Shown: positions 45,265 through 57,301 of the stretch, in pieces
How the letters are laid out: every line of letters begins with the position of its first letter
Position numbering within the stretch: the first letter of the stretch is position 1
NCBI GenBank assembly: GCA_943737045.1
Contig: CALSFV010000216.1
Coordinates: 186,001-250,000, forward strand
Source of the DNA: Parapristionchus giblindavisi
Lineage: Eukaryota; Nematoda; Chromadorea; Rhabditida; Diplogasteridae
Length of the DNA: 64,000 nucleotides
Reading direction: 5' to 3'
The notes under the pieces: model-generated
What the model was told of the DNA's origin: nothing
Databases searched by the model: none
What the model saw: the letters and a program-made list of their open reading frames with translations, nothing else
Translations under genes and position numbers: made by a program

Positions 45265-46796
45265 GAACATTTTTCTCAATTTTAAAATATGAAATGACTG
45301 AAATATTCAGACTCAAAAATATTCAGAGATGATACAGATGCATTGTGTAACGCATAAGGATGGATAAATATGATTATTACGCTAATCACTGATCGTTGGC
45401 GTTGAGAGACGTGTAATTCATATTTCTGCTGTATCATCCTTCGCATTTATAAAGAAGCTAAGGATTGTTTTTTTTTAATTTCAACAACACTATTTGACTC
45501 AGCCAGCGTTGAAACTCTGTGTCCGTCCTGGAGGTCGAAAAAAAACAGCTTCCCGTCACACTTCAAATGAAACGATGAATGAAATATGAACACAACACAA
45601 TATGAATATGAAATACACTTCATATGAAACGTTCTTCATCGAAACCGGCAGTTAGCTCACTAATTAATTGAGATAACAAATATCATTATAATGATTAAAA
45701 GAGCTTATAAGAGCATGTCTGAGGGAATTGACATTCTGACCGGGGGTGGTGACATAGCGAAAAATAAATTTTTCTGTTTGATGTGGAATAAAATAGTGCA
45801 TTACCAGGCGACCTCAGCCACACATATGAGAAAGTTTGATTTTGTGTCTGAAGGTTACTGTAAGAGAAAATGTTCATTTGACCGAAAAAATTATTTCGGT
45901 TCCCAAGCATCCGATCGACTCGAGAGTGGTACCAATCGATTCCTAGTGTGAATACAAGCAACTTTTACTTCGACCACGTTTTAACCAGGACTTCGAAGAA
46001 TCGAGTTATTACGAAAATAAACTTTTGAACGTTAATTACTATGCGACGGTTCTCTAGAAGGAAGAAATTAAATTTGCTTAAATCGTTCTACATTTAATAA
46101 CCTACCTTATATTTAAATATGAAGGCAAACAAACCTGGTCAAATTTGGTTACGAAAGCAAAATATGACAGCAACTCGGTAAAAAAGACACTTCGCGATCC
46201 CTAGTGTGCTTGTCATACTGTAGACACCTGTCTTTTTTCACGGCTCTATGCCTGGACTCCCCCTACTTGTTTAATTTATTCTGTTTTTACATGTTTTTTT
46301 ACAAAAAAAAATAAAACACAGAATAGGGGGGAGGGATGTTTAAACACAGAATAAATTGGGCAAGAATAAATCAATTAGTGGGGCCGGGTATAGAGCCATG
46401 AATAAGGCAATATGGCAGGGCACTAATTGCTATAGAACCTTTTAAATAATGAAAAAAAATTAAATATGCTTAAATCGTTCTACATCTAATACCAAACCTT
46501 ATATTAAAATATGAAGACTAACAAACGAGGTCACGTTTGTATTTGAACGCAAAATATGACAGTGACTCACAAGGGAATAGCCTCAGCTTGCATTTTTTTA
46601 ACTGGATGAAATTTTGCATAGGCATAGCTGAACATATTGTAAGAACAAATGTGAAGTCCGGAAATCCTGGCAGGCAATAGGCGAGCCAGAAAATCGGTCC
46701 AAACTTTTGAACCATGTTCAGTTAAGTTTCACCCACTCTGCGTCAAAACGATTTTTCGTTTCATGGTCTATTCCCTGAAAGAACAGAACAAGTGGA

Positions 46797-46865
46797 GTGG
46801 TGGTGTAGTGGCGAAGTATCCTCGGTATCTTGGCAACCATATTGGGTTCGATGCCGCTATGCTGC
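46797..46865 (+). other. tRNA-like sequence, left arm of the palindrome
   Basis: TGTAGTGGCGAAG and GGGTTCGATGCC fit A- and B-box positions, with a plausible anticodon-arm region (CCTCGGTATCTTGG) between them, followed by a T-rich run. The same stretch is inverted at 47924-47992. Reads as a tRNA-derived SINE head; a functional tRNA is unlikely because the acceptor stem does not pair well. Confidence 0.4.
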
Positions 46866-47001
46866 AAATTTTTTTGCATTTTTTCCAGAGGTTGGTAAAT
46901 GTTCATTTTTCAATATTACAATTAAAATATTAAAGTATTTACTTTATTGATCTTATCAACTATGTGAGACAAAATATCATTTTTTAAAGTAGTTTTATTT
47001 A

Positions 47002-47032
47002 GACGTTTCGGATACTATTTCTCCATCATCAG
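47002..47032 (-). ncRNA. Hammerhead-ribozyme-like core, left arm
   Basis: On the minus strand: CTGATGA, a GGA...TCC hairpin, then GAAACGTC. These are the conserved hammerhead core blocks plus a GTC cleavage triplet in the order found at the ends of Penelope-like elements and retrozymes. The first stem II pair is mismatched, and stem I is not evident. Low-to-moderate support. Confidence 0.35.
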
Positions 47033-47756
47033 TGAAAGTTAACTACCTACAATGGAAAAATATGAATAATATGAGATCCGACAAGTGGACCATAGAGTAG
47101 TGTTGATAGATGGACTAAATGATAGGAATAAGAATGAGAGATGAATGGGCTCTTGGGTTGGTATGAGGTTTGGGACAGCAGGTCAGATAGAGGGAGAGAG
47201 AGAGAGGACTGTGATCAATTATAAATTTGTTCTTTCTTTTTCTTGTTTGATTTTTGTTCTTTGTTCTCCGACCAAGTGGTTTGGGGGGGGGGGGGTGTGC
47301 ATTTCATTTCAATAACAATGGGATAATTGTCATTTAGTCAGGATAAAATGCAAATTTAGTTGAGACTAAATTTTAGTTTCGAATAAATATGCATTTTTAG
47401 TCCAGTCTAAATAGACTGGTCGAATAAAAAGCTAAATGCTCTTCGACCGAAAATATTCGCGGATTTTATTTTGATATGGGGTTCAGGTCAGAAAGAGGGA
47501 GAGTGAGAAGAAGAGAGCAATTGTGCCGAACTGTCTATAGAACTCTAACAAATATCCATACTCAACTTTTAACTTTGATCACATTCCTCTCTCTCCCTCT
47601 ATCTGACCTGCTGTCCCAAACCTCATACCAACCCAAGAGCCCATTCATCTCTCATTCTTATTCCTATCATTTAGTCCATCTATCAACACTACTCTATGGT
47701 CCACTTGTCGGATCTCATATTATTCATATTTTTCCATTGTAGGTAGTTAACTTTCA

Positions 47757-47787
47757 CTGATGATGGAGACATAGTATCCGAAACGTC
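47757..47787 (+). ncRNA. Hammerhead-ribozyme-like core, right arm
   Basis: Mirror copy of 47002-47032: CTGATGATGG, a 9-nt loop, ATCCGAAACGTC. One loop base differs between the arms while the core is unchanged, which is weak support for constraint. Confidence 0.35.
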
Positions 47788-48225
47788 TAAATAAAACTAC
47801 TTTAAAAAATGATATTTTGTCTCACATAGTTGATAAGATCAATAAAGTAAATACTTTAATATTTTAATTGTAATATTGAAAAATGAACATTTACCAACCT
47901 CTGGAAAAAATGCAAAAAAATTTGCAGCATAGCGGCATCGAACCCAATATGGTTGCCAAGATACCGAGGATACTTCGCCACTACACCACCACTCCACTTG
48001 TTCTGTTCTTTCAGGGAATAGACCATGAAACGAAAAATCGTTTTGACGCAGAGTGGGTGAAACTTAACTGAACATGGGTCAAAAGTTTGGACCGATTTTC
48101 TGGCTCGCCTATTGCCTGCCAGGATTTCCGGACTTCACATTTGTTCTTACAATATGTTCAGCTATGCCTATGCAAAATTTCATCCAGTTAAAAAAATGCA
48201 AGCTGAGGCTATTCCCTTGTCAGTC

Positions 48226-48540
48226 TAAGACTACTTCACGAAATTATTTTGGTGCCATGTCGCTCGGGTGTTGAAATCCATCCATGCTCATGGATACAAG
48301 TATAATCATGCATGATTCGGCATTAAATGCATGATCATACATGGGATATCCACGATTCGATATCATACATGGATTCTTCATGATCATTTATGGATTTTCC
48401 GCGATCTTGCATGTAGTCTCAAAATCCATGCATGATCACGGATAACCCATGCATGATCCGAATATTTTCATGCTAGATCATGTCATAAATTACACGAATT
48501 TTATTTGAATCATGCATGGATTCAAACCAGAGCATATTGT
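48226..48540. repeat. CATGCATGATC-rich palindromic block
   Basis: More than a dozen copies of CATGCATGATC, CATGGAT and their complements, absent from the opposite arm, so inserted or expanded after the palindrome formed. No coding potential seen. Confidence 0.55.
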
Positions 48541-48556
48541 CTTATTCACAGCTCTA

Positions 48557-49060
48557 CAGTCCTGCAGAATCGCCCCATTAACAGGCGATCGCGGCGACAC
48601 GCGGCGATCGCCATTGTCGCCATGCTCTTATGTACTCTACTGTAAGTGTTTTAGGTGTCTGAAACACGTTTTCGATAATCTGTTCTGTCATATTAATATT
48701 ATGCACATGAGAAAAGAATAGAAAACTATTTTAAAATTAATGAAAATCAATTTAAAAAAAAATTATCACACTATGAAACTGGAAAAATAAATTGGAATTA
48801 TCAATTCTCCCACGCGCATTACGGTATTACACCACACCACAGTATTGCCGTGCCATATTTTTAAAATTGATTTTCATTAATTTTAAAATAGTTTTCTATT
48901 CTTTTCTCATGTGCATAATATGAATATGACAGAATAGATTATCGAAAGCGTATTTGAGACACCTAAAACACTTACAGTAGAGAACATAAGAGCATGGCGA
49001 CAATGGCGATCGCCGCGTGTCGCCGCGATCGCCTGTTAATGGGGCGATTCTGCAGGACTG
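48557..49060. mobile_element. Tc1/mariner-type MITE nested in the palindrome
   Basis: CAGTCCTGCAGAATCGCCCC at 48557 is inverted at the right end (to 49060), with TA on both sides (48555-48556 and 49061-49062). Arms of about 190 bp contain GGCGATCGCGGCGACACG, unusually GC-rich for this region. 504 bp, no frame. Confidence 0.85.
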
Positions 49061-51130
49061 TATACCCGGCCCCATTACTTGGTTTATTCTGTTTTTAAAT
49101 GTTTTCCCCCTATTGCGTTTTTTTTTAATTTTAAGTAAAAAACATGTAATAACAAAATCAATTAAACCTATAGGGGGAGTCCGGGCATAGAGACGTGAAA
49201 AGAGACAGGTGTTTACAGTATGACAAGCGCACTAAGGATCGTGAAGTGACTTTTTTACCGAGTCGCTGTCATATTTTGCTTTCGTAACCAAATTTGACCA
49301 GGTTTGTTTGCCTTCATATTTAAATATAAGGTAGGTTATTAAATGTAGAACGATTTAAGCAAATTTAATTTCTTCCTTCTAGAGAACCGTCGCATAGTAA
49401 TTAACGTTCAAAAGTTTATTTTCGTAATAACTCGATTCTTCGAAGTCCTGGTTAAAACGTGGTCGAAGTAAAAGTTGCTTGTATTCACACGAGGAATCGA
49501 TTGGTACCACTCTCGAGTCGATCGGATGCTTGGGAACCGAAATAATTTTTTCGGCCAAATGAACATTTTCTCTTACAGTAACCTTCAGACACAAAATCAA
49601 ACTTTCTCATATGTGTGGCTGAGGTCGCCTGGTAATGCACTATTTTATTCCACATCAAACAGAAAAATTTATTTTTCGCTATGTCACCTCATATGTGAGT
49701 TACCTCAGACAGTCTCTCTTATGAATTCATTAGTGATTTCTGAGATACCGCTGAACTTTTGCATTACAGAACCAAACAACGAATACTATAATACTTACAC
49801 AACAGTAAAAGTATAATTCAACTTGTGTAATTGCTTTCTTCAGTTTTATCAGTATAAATCTACCTGGCATAATTCAATCCTTTTATGAACGAACTTTATT
49901 GAAAATTCTGCCATTCGAAATTAAGTATTTCCATTTCAATTTAGTTTGTGTTTTCTGTATAACACGTTCCATGAGATGGCCTACCGATACACGAGTGTGG
50001 GGAGTTAATAATAATATACTTTATGCATTGGAATAGACAGAAACATGATTATTTAGATAAATTGATCTACAGTGGAGTGTAAATACGACATTACAACGAT
50101 GGTAGCAAAGTTGATTACTGTAATTATAATATAACAAAAGAGTTGAGTGTTCTGGAAACTAGCTATTGATAGTAACGGAGAGACCACTGACAGGTCATGA
50201 AAATCGATTTCTGATCTTTGAATTATCGCATAAAAGTCGAAAAATCAACTCCGTCAATTTTGATGCAGGAAAGAAAGATGGTAGAAGCAGTTTATTACCA
50301 GAGACTTGAACATGGAATTAACAATTAGAGAATAGCCATCTACGAGAGGGAAAGGAACAGTGAATTTGATAACACTTTCAAAGAACTCTCTCTTCTGTAA
50401 TGTCAAATAGAGATTCTATTACTGGAGTGATTGGTGAGATACGAGAGCCAGAGGGTACACAAGTCCCGAGAGAGAGCGTCTCTCTCCATGGGAATTCCAC
50501 CATATTTGTGAATTAACTTTGTCTGCTTAAAATAAAAATTTTTAATATACATCAAAATTTTGTATAACTTAATAGGAAGAATACAATCTTCCTTATCACT
50601 CGACAGATGTTTTGATTTCCTTGAAGATGAAATTATAGGAAAACTGTGGGGGCATCCAATTTCACATTACATATATCACCATTCAAATCACATTTTTATA
50701 TAATAGTTTTCAAAAGTGTGAAAAACAAAACAAAAAGAGCTCGGAGCATAACTTTTACAACTTTCAATACATGATTATTCCTCATAATTGACACATTATC
50801 AGATCATAAACCAATCAGCACAGATCATATTCTACCATTGAATCTATTCATTGTTATTATCAATCCCTCATGGATTATGTCAATGATTCCATTCTATCGT
50901 GGATAAGTTGTGCCTAGTGGATGTTCTTGTCAGTGTGTAATTGATAAGGGGCGCTCCGCCCCTTCCTCTATACTGTTTCTCCAGAAATTATTCCTAACTT
51001 TTATGTCTTCAGGATTTATCCTCGATCTTTTGGCATAAATTAGTTTAGTTTTTCACTAGCTTAGTCTGTATCGACTCTTTTGTTTCTGGAAGCTAGCAGG
51101 TTTATAGGGTATCTACAATATGTTAGCCAG

Positions 51131-51234
51131 TGTTCGAAAGCAGTGAAAAAAGAAAAGAAAGTCGGAGAACATTCTCCTCGCTTTTCATAATCTCTTTTTG
51201 CTCACTTTTCCTTTTTTTTCGCGGCTGTTGAACA
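51131..51234. repeat. MITE (TGTTCAAAAGTCACGAAAAG family), copy 4
   Basis: TGTTCGAAAGCAGTGAAAAA at the left and its diverged complement ending GTTGAACA at the right; core TCGGAGAACATTCTCC. Confidence 0.6.
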
Positions 51235-51341
51235 TCTCTCTTGTTCTCAAACAGCTACATAAGTTCTACAGTAATCATCCTCATCTTTTCGCCTCCTTTC
51301 GTCACCTTTTCAACTACATATCATAGTATACTGTCGGTATA

Positions 51342-51490
51342 TCTTCTATCTACCCCCCCCCTTTCCTCTCGCTCTCGCACTCCCTCTACCTTTGCCTCCC
51401 CTCCCTCTCCCTCTCCCTCTACCTTTGCCTCCCCTCCCTCTCCCTCTCCCTCTATCTTTGCCTCCTCTCCCTCTCCCTCTCCTTTCCTCT
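51342..51490. repeat. Pyrimidine-rich tandem repeat upstream of AP-2 gene 1
   Basis: About three copies of a 30-bp unit, CTCTACCTTTGCCTCCCCTC and on, within an almost pure C/T strand. Frames over it are low-complexity artefacts. Confidence 0.8.
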
Positions 51491-51909
51491 GTCTACCACC
51501 TTCCCTGCCACTGGGCGACTTCTCGTTCAATCTACCCATATAGATATCTCTCCTAAATGATCCTTTTCTCTCATTTTCTTCGCGCTATCTCGAAGACGAA
51601 CCCACTCTTTTCGTGATCAAGCACGAAAAATAGGTGGAGTTTGCTTGGGAAATGCATATTAAAGGACCAGAAAACGGTTAGAAAATCATTGATTCTCTAT
51701 CGGCTGTGCAGTTGTTTTTTTATATTTCTGTTCTTTTTATCATCTACTTCTTGCAATTTCTTATGCAGTTGAAGTAAAAAAAGAGATTTTTTTAGATACT
51801 AATGCTCCAATTTTCGCAATATCTTTTGCTCACATCACAATACCTTCTTTTCGTTCACATATTACTTGATCAGCTTCGCTAATCAAGAAGATCTCCTATA
51901 TCAATCAAT

Positions 51910-51922
51910 AATATCTTTGCAG
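51910..51922 (+). promoter_or_regulatory. Acceptor abutting the AP-2 gene 1 start codon
   Basis: AATATCTTTGCAG ends directly before ATG (51923). AP-2 gene 2 has the same arrangement (TTTTTGCAG before 57302). Suits spliced-leader addition with no 5' UTR, or a non-coding first exon. Confidence 0.45.
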
Positions 51923-54900
51923 ATGAAGCGTGCTTATCCTTCTAACTTTTCTGACTACCCACACTTTCGTCAGGTATACTGTATCATTATCCATTTAATC
52001 AATAATCAAATCATCAATTCAGATGCAAACGTATCCCGATACATCGAACATTGTCGCGGGATTCAATCTAAACACTATCAATAACCACGTAAGCTTTGCT
52101 TTATTGCTATATATCTCGGTAATGATCGATCCATTTCAGTTTCCGATACCTAATTATGGTGGCGGTGGCTACAGTATGCCAGAGATCGCTCCTACACCGG
52201 CACCTATCAATCCACCGAAGATTGCAGACAATAGTAGCATCGAATTCGATCTCGACGTCCCGATGAACATCGAACTCCTGAAGGGAAAACGAGTCAAGGT
52301 ATACGGTAGATTATCGATTGGTCATCATTACAGTATTCCAGGTTACAATGGGCGAATTGTACAGACGTGTATCGTTTCCGGAACTCTCCAACTTTTCCAA
52401 TCTGAGTCGCCTTATGCGAATGTAAGAGATCAAAGATCAATTCACTTAATTTCCTTATAAAGAATACATGTTTAGTTAGATATCAAAGATCAAAGTACCG
52501 TATACCTATCTATTACCGTAGTTCTGAAAAAATACTGCAATTTTAATAGATAGGTATACGGTACTTTGATCTTTGATATCTAACTAAACATGTATTCTTT
52601 ATAAGGAAATTAAGTGAATTGATCTTTTACATCATTGATCCCACGCTGATCTTTGATCTTGGCACTAGAGAATAGGTTATTGAGACTTCCCCGACCATCT
52701 TCACCTTCCCTACTTTCCCATTGTCTAATTCTCCCCATTCTATTTCCTTGTGCAAATCTTCTTAATTTATATCGTTTTTACTTGTTGGAACATCTTCGCG
52801 ATGTATGATAAATAAATAAATAAATTTCAGCGCCAAATCGAACTCGAGTACATTCAGCAAAAAGCTGAAAGCCTGCGGTTTGAATCTAGCTCAGAACGAA
52901 TCAATCAGCAAAGGCGCCATGTTCACCACGGTCTTTAGCGGAATGCTCGAAGGTTTGATCTTTGAAATCTGGTCTTTGATCTTTGATCTCTGATCTTTGC
53001 AGCTGAATCGATCGAACTCGGCAGAGACTTCGGTCACTTCATGATCAACGAGTTGCCTACGAACACGATCTCTGCGTATATCTTCCAATTCTGTGGATAT
53101 TCCAGAGACCATATTGTAACCAATACAGAAGGAATGAGGTACGATAGTAATTCTAAATATTCTATGACAGTTGATTATTGATTATTTGTTTTCAATGATA
53201 TTAGATGTAATAATAAGTACCGTGTAAAGGTCACTAGATAACTATTTGCATATGAGAGACGAGAGCAAATGAATAGACAAAATATCATCCAGTCGGTTCT
53301 CATCCCACCTAGTGCCATGTAAAGAGTACATTTCTCAATCATTCAGATGCATCCTTCTGCGCGTCAAGGATCATCTTCTTTGCGCCGGACGTGAGCCAGC
53401 AGATGCAACTCGTCCTCAAATCGAGTGGTCCGCACAATCCGTTCAGAAATTCTCTTTGGTAAGATATCTGACTCACCGTTCGACCTACCTTACCCTCAAT
53501 ATGCACAGTAATCCTACCGTTTTCAAGATAACCCACGGATTCGGTCCCATTGCTGCAGTAGCTGTTATCGACGGTTTGATCAAGCTCGTCTCTTCTCTCA
53601 AGAAAATACCCGCTCAAGAAGAAATTCAGGCAAGACTACCGTACCTTTCCAACAACTAATCGATAATTGATTTTATTAATTTCAGATACTTCTTCAGCCC
53701 ATAGTGATACCATCTTTCAACTCGTTTGCAGATACTTCGATCATGAGCAACTGTAGTAGTAACGATTCAGGATTCTTCCAGGTAGGTGGACTACAGACTT
53801 CGGTTACTGTATGCTTCTGAATACTGTACATTATTCTCGGTTACAGTAGATTACTAGAATTTCTTGTTGACTGCTGTAGCGGTTGGTGAGTTAATGCATG
53901 TAATGCTGCGTGCAAAATGGGGAAAAATGATGAAAATTAAAAATAAGAGGAAAATGTAAAATGATTAGTGTTTGCTCTGTTTTTTTCTCTTTTGGCAACT
54001 TTAAAGGTGGAGACCCGCGAATGCTCATTCAAATCTCTTGTATCTCGCTTATACAAGTGTAAAGTGATATGCAAGAAGAGTGAGTCACTGTTCGTCAATC
54101 CCTTAGCGCAGTGGTAACACTTCTGTCTAGATAGCTCATGGCCGTGGGTTCGAATCCTATTGCCGAACTTTCCTATTTTCAAAAAAGCGCGCCTTTGCCT
54201 GCGATTGCAAGCATGATTCATTCATGTTCTAGCAATCAATAAGCAGAATTAGCGTTAAATAAATGGTGTACTGTATGTAGAATAACTTTTGCTACCTTTC
54301 TGTCTTTACAGTTTGTTCACGAAAATATTCGCGTGAGTCCACCTTTAGAACAGATCATACAAATAAAAAGATGAAAAGAGCACAAGATATGTGTCTTACA
54401 ATGATAAATCAATAATCAATAATTGATCAATCAATATTTAGTCATCGCCCTCCACTTCTTCTGGACCTCCATCAACATCGTCATCACCCAGTAAGTTTAG
54501 AACTATCGTATACCAAGCTGAAACCGTAGCTCTACGACAGTACCGTTCATACCATACACCTTATAGATACCGTATCCCCTACCATATTCTCGCCGTACAA
54601 TGACAGCTTCGACGCGGTGTGGCTAGCGACGCCCAGAGATGATGATAACGTAGCATTCGAACCGCGAGTACTACCGAGACTTTCCCATGATGACACCTTT
54701 GAGGTACGGTAGATTGATCTTTGATCTTTTAATACTATTAATACTTACACCCGTCATGGACTATACTGTGATCTTTGATTGCTAATTTTAATTTGTGGTT
54801 TTCCTAGTTTGATTTTTTACCTTGTTAACCTTTTACAGATGACCAGAGGTGAACTTCGTCGACGCATCTTCGGCCCGGAACATCTTAATTCGTCGTTAAT

Positions 54901-55762
54901 TTGCTCATACATTCGCAAGTATGTTTTGATTTTCAAATATAGTCATTTATCGATTCTAATCCTACCGTAATCTCAGGGGAAAGGGCAAGAACACACTGAA
55001 AGATCTTCGCGAGAAGCTCGAGGCCAATCAAATCGCCATCAAGAACGGAACTAAGAAGGTATGATGACTAATCATCGATGTGACCTAACCTTTCTACCGT
55101 ATTCTTGAATACCGTGATCGTTTTGCAGGGAATAAGTCCTCGTACATGGACGTCGATCGCTGAGAGAGAGGCTATCCAACTTGCGAGAGAAACGGCGAAT
55201 GAGCTACGATCGGTCAGACCATCTCAAGCTGTTTACGATGTTCTCGCGCAGAATCCCAACGCAAGGGATTGCTTACGGTATGGTGGATTAGAATATCATG
55301 AACTAACTTTATTCGACCGGCTCATATTTTTAAAACTGTTTTCAAGAGAGGGGAGGCTGTACATAATTTGCACTTATCCATCGTGAATCCTTCTATTACA
55401 GTATTGTTCTTCAACTCACTCGCAATGCCTTCGGTCAAATCGGTCAAGACCCAGCCAATGTTAATCTACAAACTGCAGCCGATATCCAGTTATATCGATT
55501 CGCCCTAGTGAGTGATCTTTGATCTTTGTGGTCGATGTCTAGACCAAGAGCCGAAACACCGATTGCTATCACGTTTCTCTAGGGTTATATAACTACTATC
55601 TAAATAATAGTTCAGCAAATTTAAATTTTTGAGTATTTGGTCTCTGATCAATCTATCGATTTCCAGATCACCCATCATTTTGGCCATTCATTCATGGTAT
55701 CCGTGTGTGATTGGTTGAGTCATCTCTTCAGTCAACCTCAGCAGAATGCCTTTGGAATATAA
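51923..55762 (+). CDS. AP-2 family transcription factor with two AP-2 domains (gene 1)
   Basis: Sixteen exons (51923-51973, 52023-52088, 52140-52298, 52342-52421, 52831-52952, 53003-53138, 53347-53458, 53528-53629, 53686-53781, 54442-54490, 54567-54703, 54839-54918, 54977-55058, 55129-55277, 55402-55507, 55667-55762) join in phase to 540 residues. Domain 1 (about 93-276): VTMGELYRRVSFPE, LMRIAKSNSSTFSKKLKACG, ESIELGRDFGHFMINELP, ITHGFGPIAAVAVIDGLIKL. Domain 2 (about 371-540): MTRGELRRRIFGPEHLNSSL, IRKGKGKNTLKDLREKLEAN, SIAEREAIQLARETANEL, ITHHFGHSFMVSVCDWLSHL. Both follow the vertebrate AP-2 order: basic segment, helix-span-helix, then the LISHGFG helix. Family members bind GC-rich sites as dimers in the nucleus. 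A Ser/Thr-rich spacer (277-370) separates the domains. Intron 8 has a GC donor (CAG|GCAAGA). Confidence 0.85.
52424..52632. repeat. Near-perfect hairpin in AP-2 gene 1 intron 4
   Basis: About 90 nt from GATCAAAGATCAATTCACTT is repeated inverted around a 30-nt centre. The arms contain the intronic GATCTTTGATC unit and TACCGTATACC. May be a MITE; no target duplication was seen. Confidence 0.75.
53229..53317. repeat. MITE (GGCACTAGGTCG family), decayed copy
   Basis: GGTCACTAG at the left, CCACCTAGTGCC at the right, with TTTGCATATGAGAGAC and ATCCAGTCGGTTCTCAT shared with the intact copy at 63067. AP-2 gene 1 intron 6. Confidence 0.65.
54091..54168 (+). other. tRNA-like sequence in AP-2 gene 1 intron 9
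   Basis: TTAGCGCAGTGGTAAC fits an A box and GTGGGTTCGAATCCTAT a T-arm with B box. TTCGTCA and TGCCGAA could pair at 6 of 7 positions as an acceptor stem, but the D-arm is too long and poorly paired. Probably a tRNA pseudogene or SINE head. Confidence 0.4.
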
Positions 55763-57301
55763 GGTACATCAATCATTCTTTGAATATCTTTCATTTCTTT
55801 AAAAATCTAAAATCATTCGCTAACGAAATAACTAAATGAGTGAATATACACAACAATTACTATTCTCGCAACAACACAAAGATCGATTCATTTTATGATT
55901 TATTGATCGCATTCTTCAGGATCTTCGATACCAGCCATTCCATTGCGGGCTATCAGATGCGTTCTACATAGGTGTTCATAGAAGCGATTATGGATTTATC
56001 ATGAATGAGAACTATCTTAGGAGGCTACATATATAGGATTTAATTTATTTCCGATCATCGTGACATTGAGTGGGATGTTATCATATAAAATATTCGGTTC
56101 TGCCCTCTTCAGAAAAGGTGAAAAGCCGAGAAAACTCTTGTACCCAATCTCTCGCCTTTATTACCTTTTATTTTGTAACTTCTGAATAACAGACGTCCTA
56201 GGGTATTTTTAATTATAACAATCCGCTTGATATGTCTTTCTTTTTTTTATTTGTTTGTATTTTGTTGCATGCTTTTACACTTGCCAAATTTTTTACTAGT
56301 ATATTTATTTCTTGTAGATAAAATATTTTCAACTTGTATTTCACGTCGCATACAACACTCTATCACATAAACTTCTAACATTCAATGATTATCCATAAAT
56401 GCATCCATCCCTTACTTCATCCAGTCTTCCACCCATACTTCGCACAGAACAATTGATCTACTCACAACAACTATTGGTTCACTTTTCGCGACAGTCGTAT
56501 TACCCTCAAAAGTTAAATTTTAGGTACTGTAATGGGGTTACTGTACCTCAGCAGATTCTAATCTTGCCACTGGAAATATTATCATAAGTCACCATCCTCG
56601 TTTCCTATATCCTATTCATCCCTATTCCTTACCTCTTTTATCTCTTCCGCTTCCTCCTCTACCTACTCTCTCTCTCTGACCTCTCTGTCACTCTCTCACT
56701 TATCCATTCTCTCTCATCTAATCACAGTTCGTCCGTCTATCACTTCCCATCATCCAATGGGCAATTCCACGTAAATTCGTCCACTCTCCACCCACCTTCA
56801 TGCCACACTTGCCATATGTTTACTTGTAGATATAATGTTTTTAACTTGTCTGTCACGTACATTTCTCTGTTACATAAACTTCCAATATTCACTAATGATT
56901 ATCTTTATATCCACTACTCTCTGGTTCGCGTTCAAGGTTGATTTAAGTTTTTTCTTGTTGTGATCGAATTTTAAAACGGGAAGTCTTCAACGTATTGCTG
57001 TAATTAGCAATGGTTCATCCCATGTCGTCTTTGCTCTTTGGCTGTTATCCAACTATAGTTTTGTATCCTAACTATCTTTGTTACCTCCAGACTTTATCAT
57101 ACTTTTCAAGCATTTAATTATGAATCTTTGAAGGTCAGGTAGTTCAGATAAATTCATTATTATTATAGTTCATTGTTATTTACAAATCCCTTTTCACTAT
57201 TCTTTATCATTCAATATCTATCACATGTTTTCTTGTCTTTTCGCGCCTATTTTCCTTCAATATTTCCCGCTCCTCCAATCAATAATATCACCTTTTTGCA
57301 G
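55763..57301. other. Spacer between the AP-2 paralogues, with a direct repeat
   Basis: No supported gene. A unit of about 100 bp, CTTGTAGATAAAATATTTTC and on (about 56313-56400), recurs diverged at about 56825-56915, with ACATAAACTTC and ATGATTATC in both. A weak MITE-like inverted stretch lies near 56100-56195. The repeat may be a relic of the gene duplication. Confidence 0.5.

Larger units (their letters stand above)
45748..49688. mobile_element. 3.9-kb composite palindromic (fold-back) element
   Basis: GGTGACATAGCGAAAAATAA at 45748 is repeated inverted at the far end (up to 49688). The arms run inwards to a unique loop of about 340 bp (roughly 47225-47570) that contains a G12 run (47283-47294). 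Both arms hold a tRNA-like stretch, a hammerhead-like core and a 62-codon frame (46718-46906 -, 47883-48071 +) of no known family. The left arm also contains a partial tandem duplication (the AAATCGTTCTACAT blocks near 46080 and 46465). The right arm carries an extra insertion, about 48226-49060. No complete transposase or reverse transcriptase is visible. Confidence 0.8.
49689..51922. other. Intergenic region upstream of the first AP-2 gene
   Basis: AT-rich, no supported gene. It holds the MITE 51131-51234 and a pyrimidine-rich stretch at 51342-51490 close to the AP-2 start; promoter elements of the AP-2 gene presumably lie here, but I cannot identify any. Confidence 0.4.

Noticed and set aside
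46718..48071. Mirrored 62-residue frames (MNIYQPLEKMQKN...) as genes
   Set aside because: They span the tRNA-like stretch in the palindrome arms and match no family; coding is unsupported.
48226..49060. CRISPR-like array in the CATGCATGATC block
   Set aside because: Unit spacing is irregular, units are self-complementary, and the context is a eukaryotic transposon.
51241..51543. 100-codon Ser/Pro-rich frame and its Glu/Gly-rich antisense
   Set aside because: Low-complexity pyrimidine repeat.
52023..52460. Continuous 145-codon frame as a single AP-2 exon
   Set aside because: It runs through two introns; the paralogue's exon borders and the phase of VTMGEL show splicing at 52088/52140 and 52298/52342.
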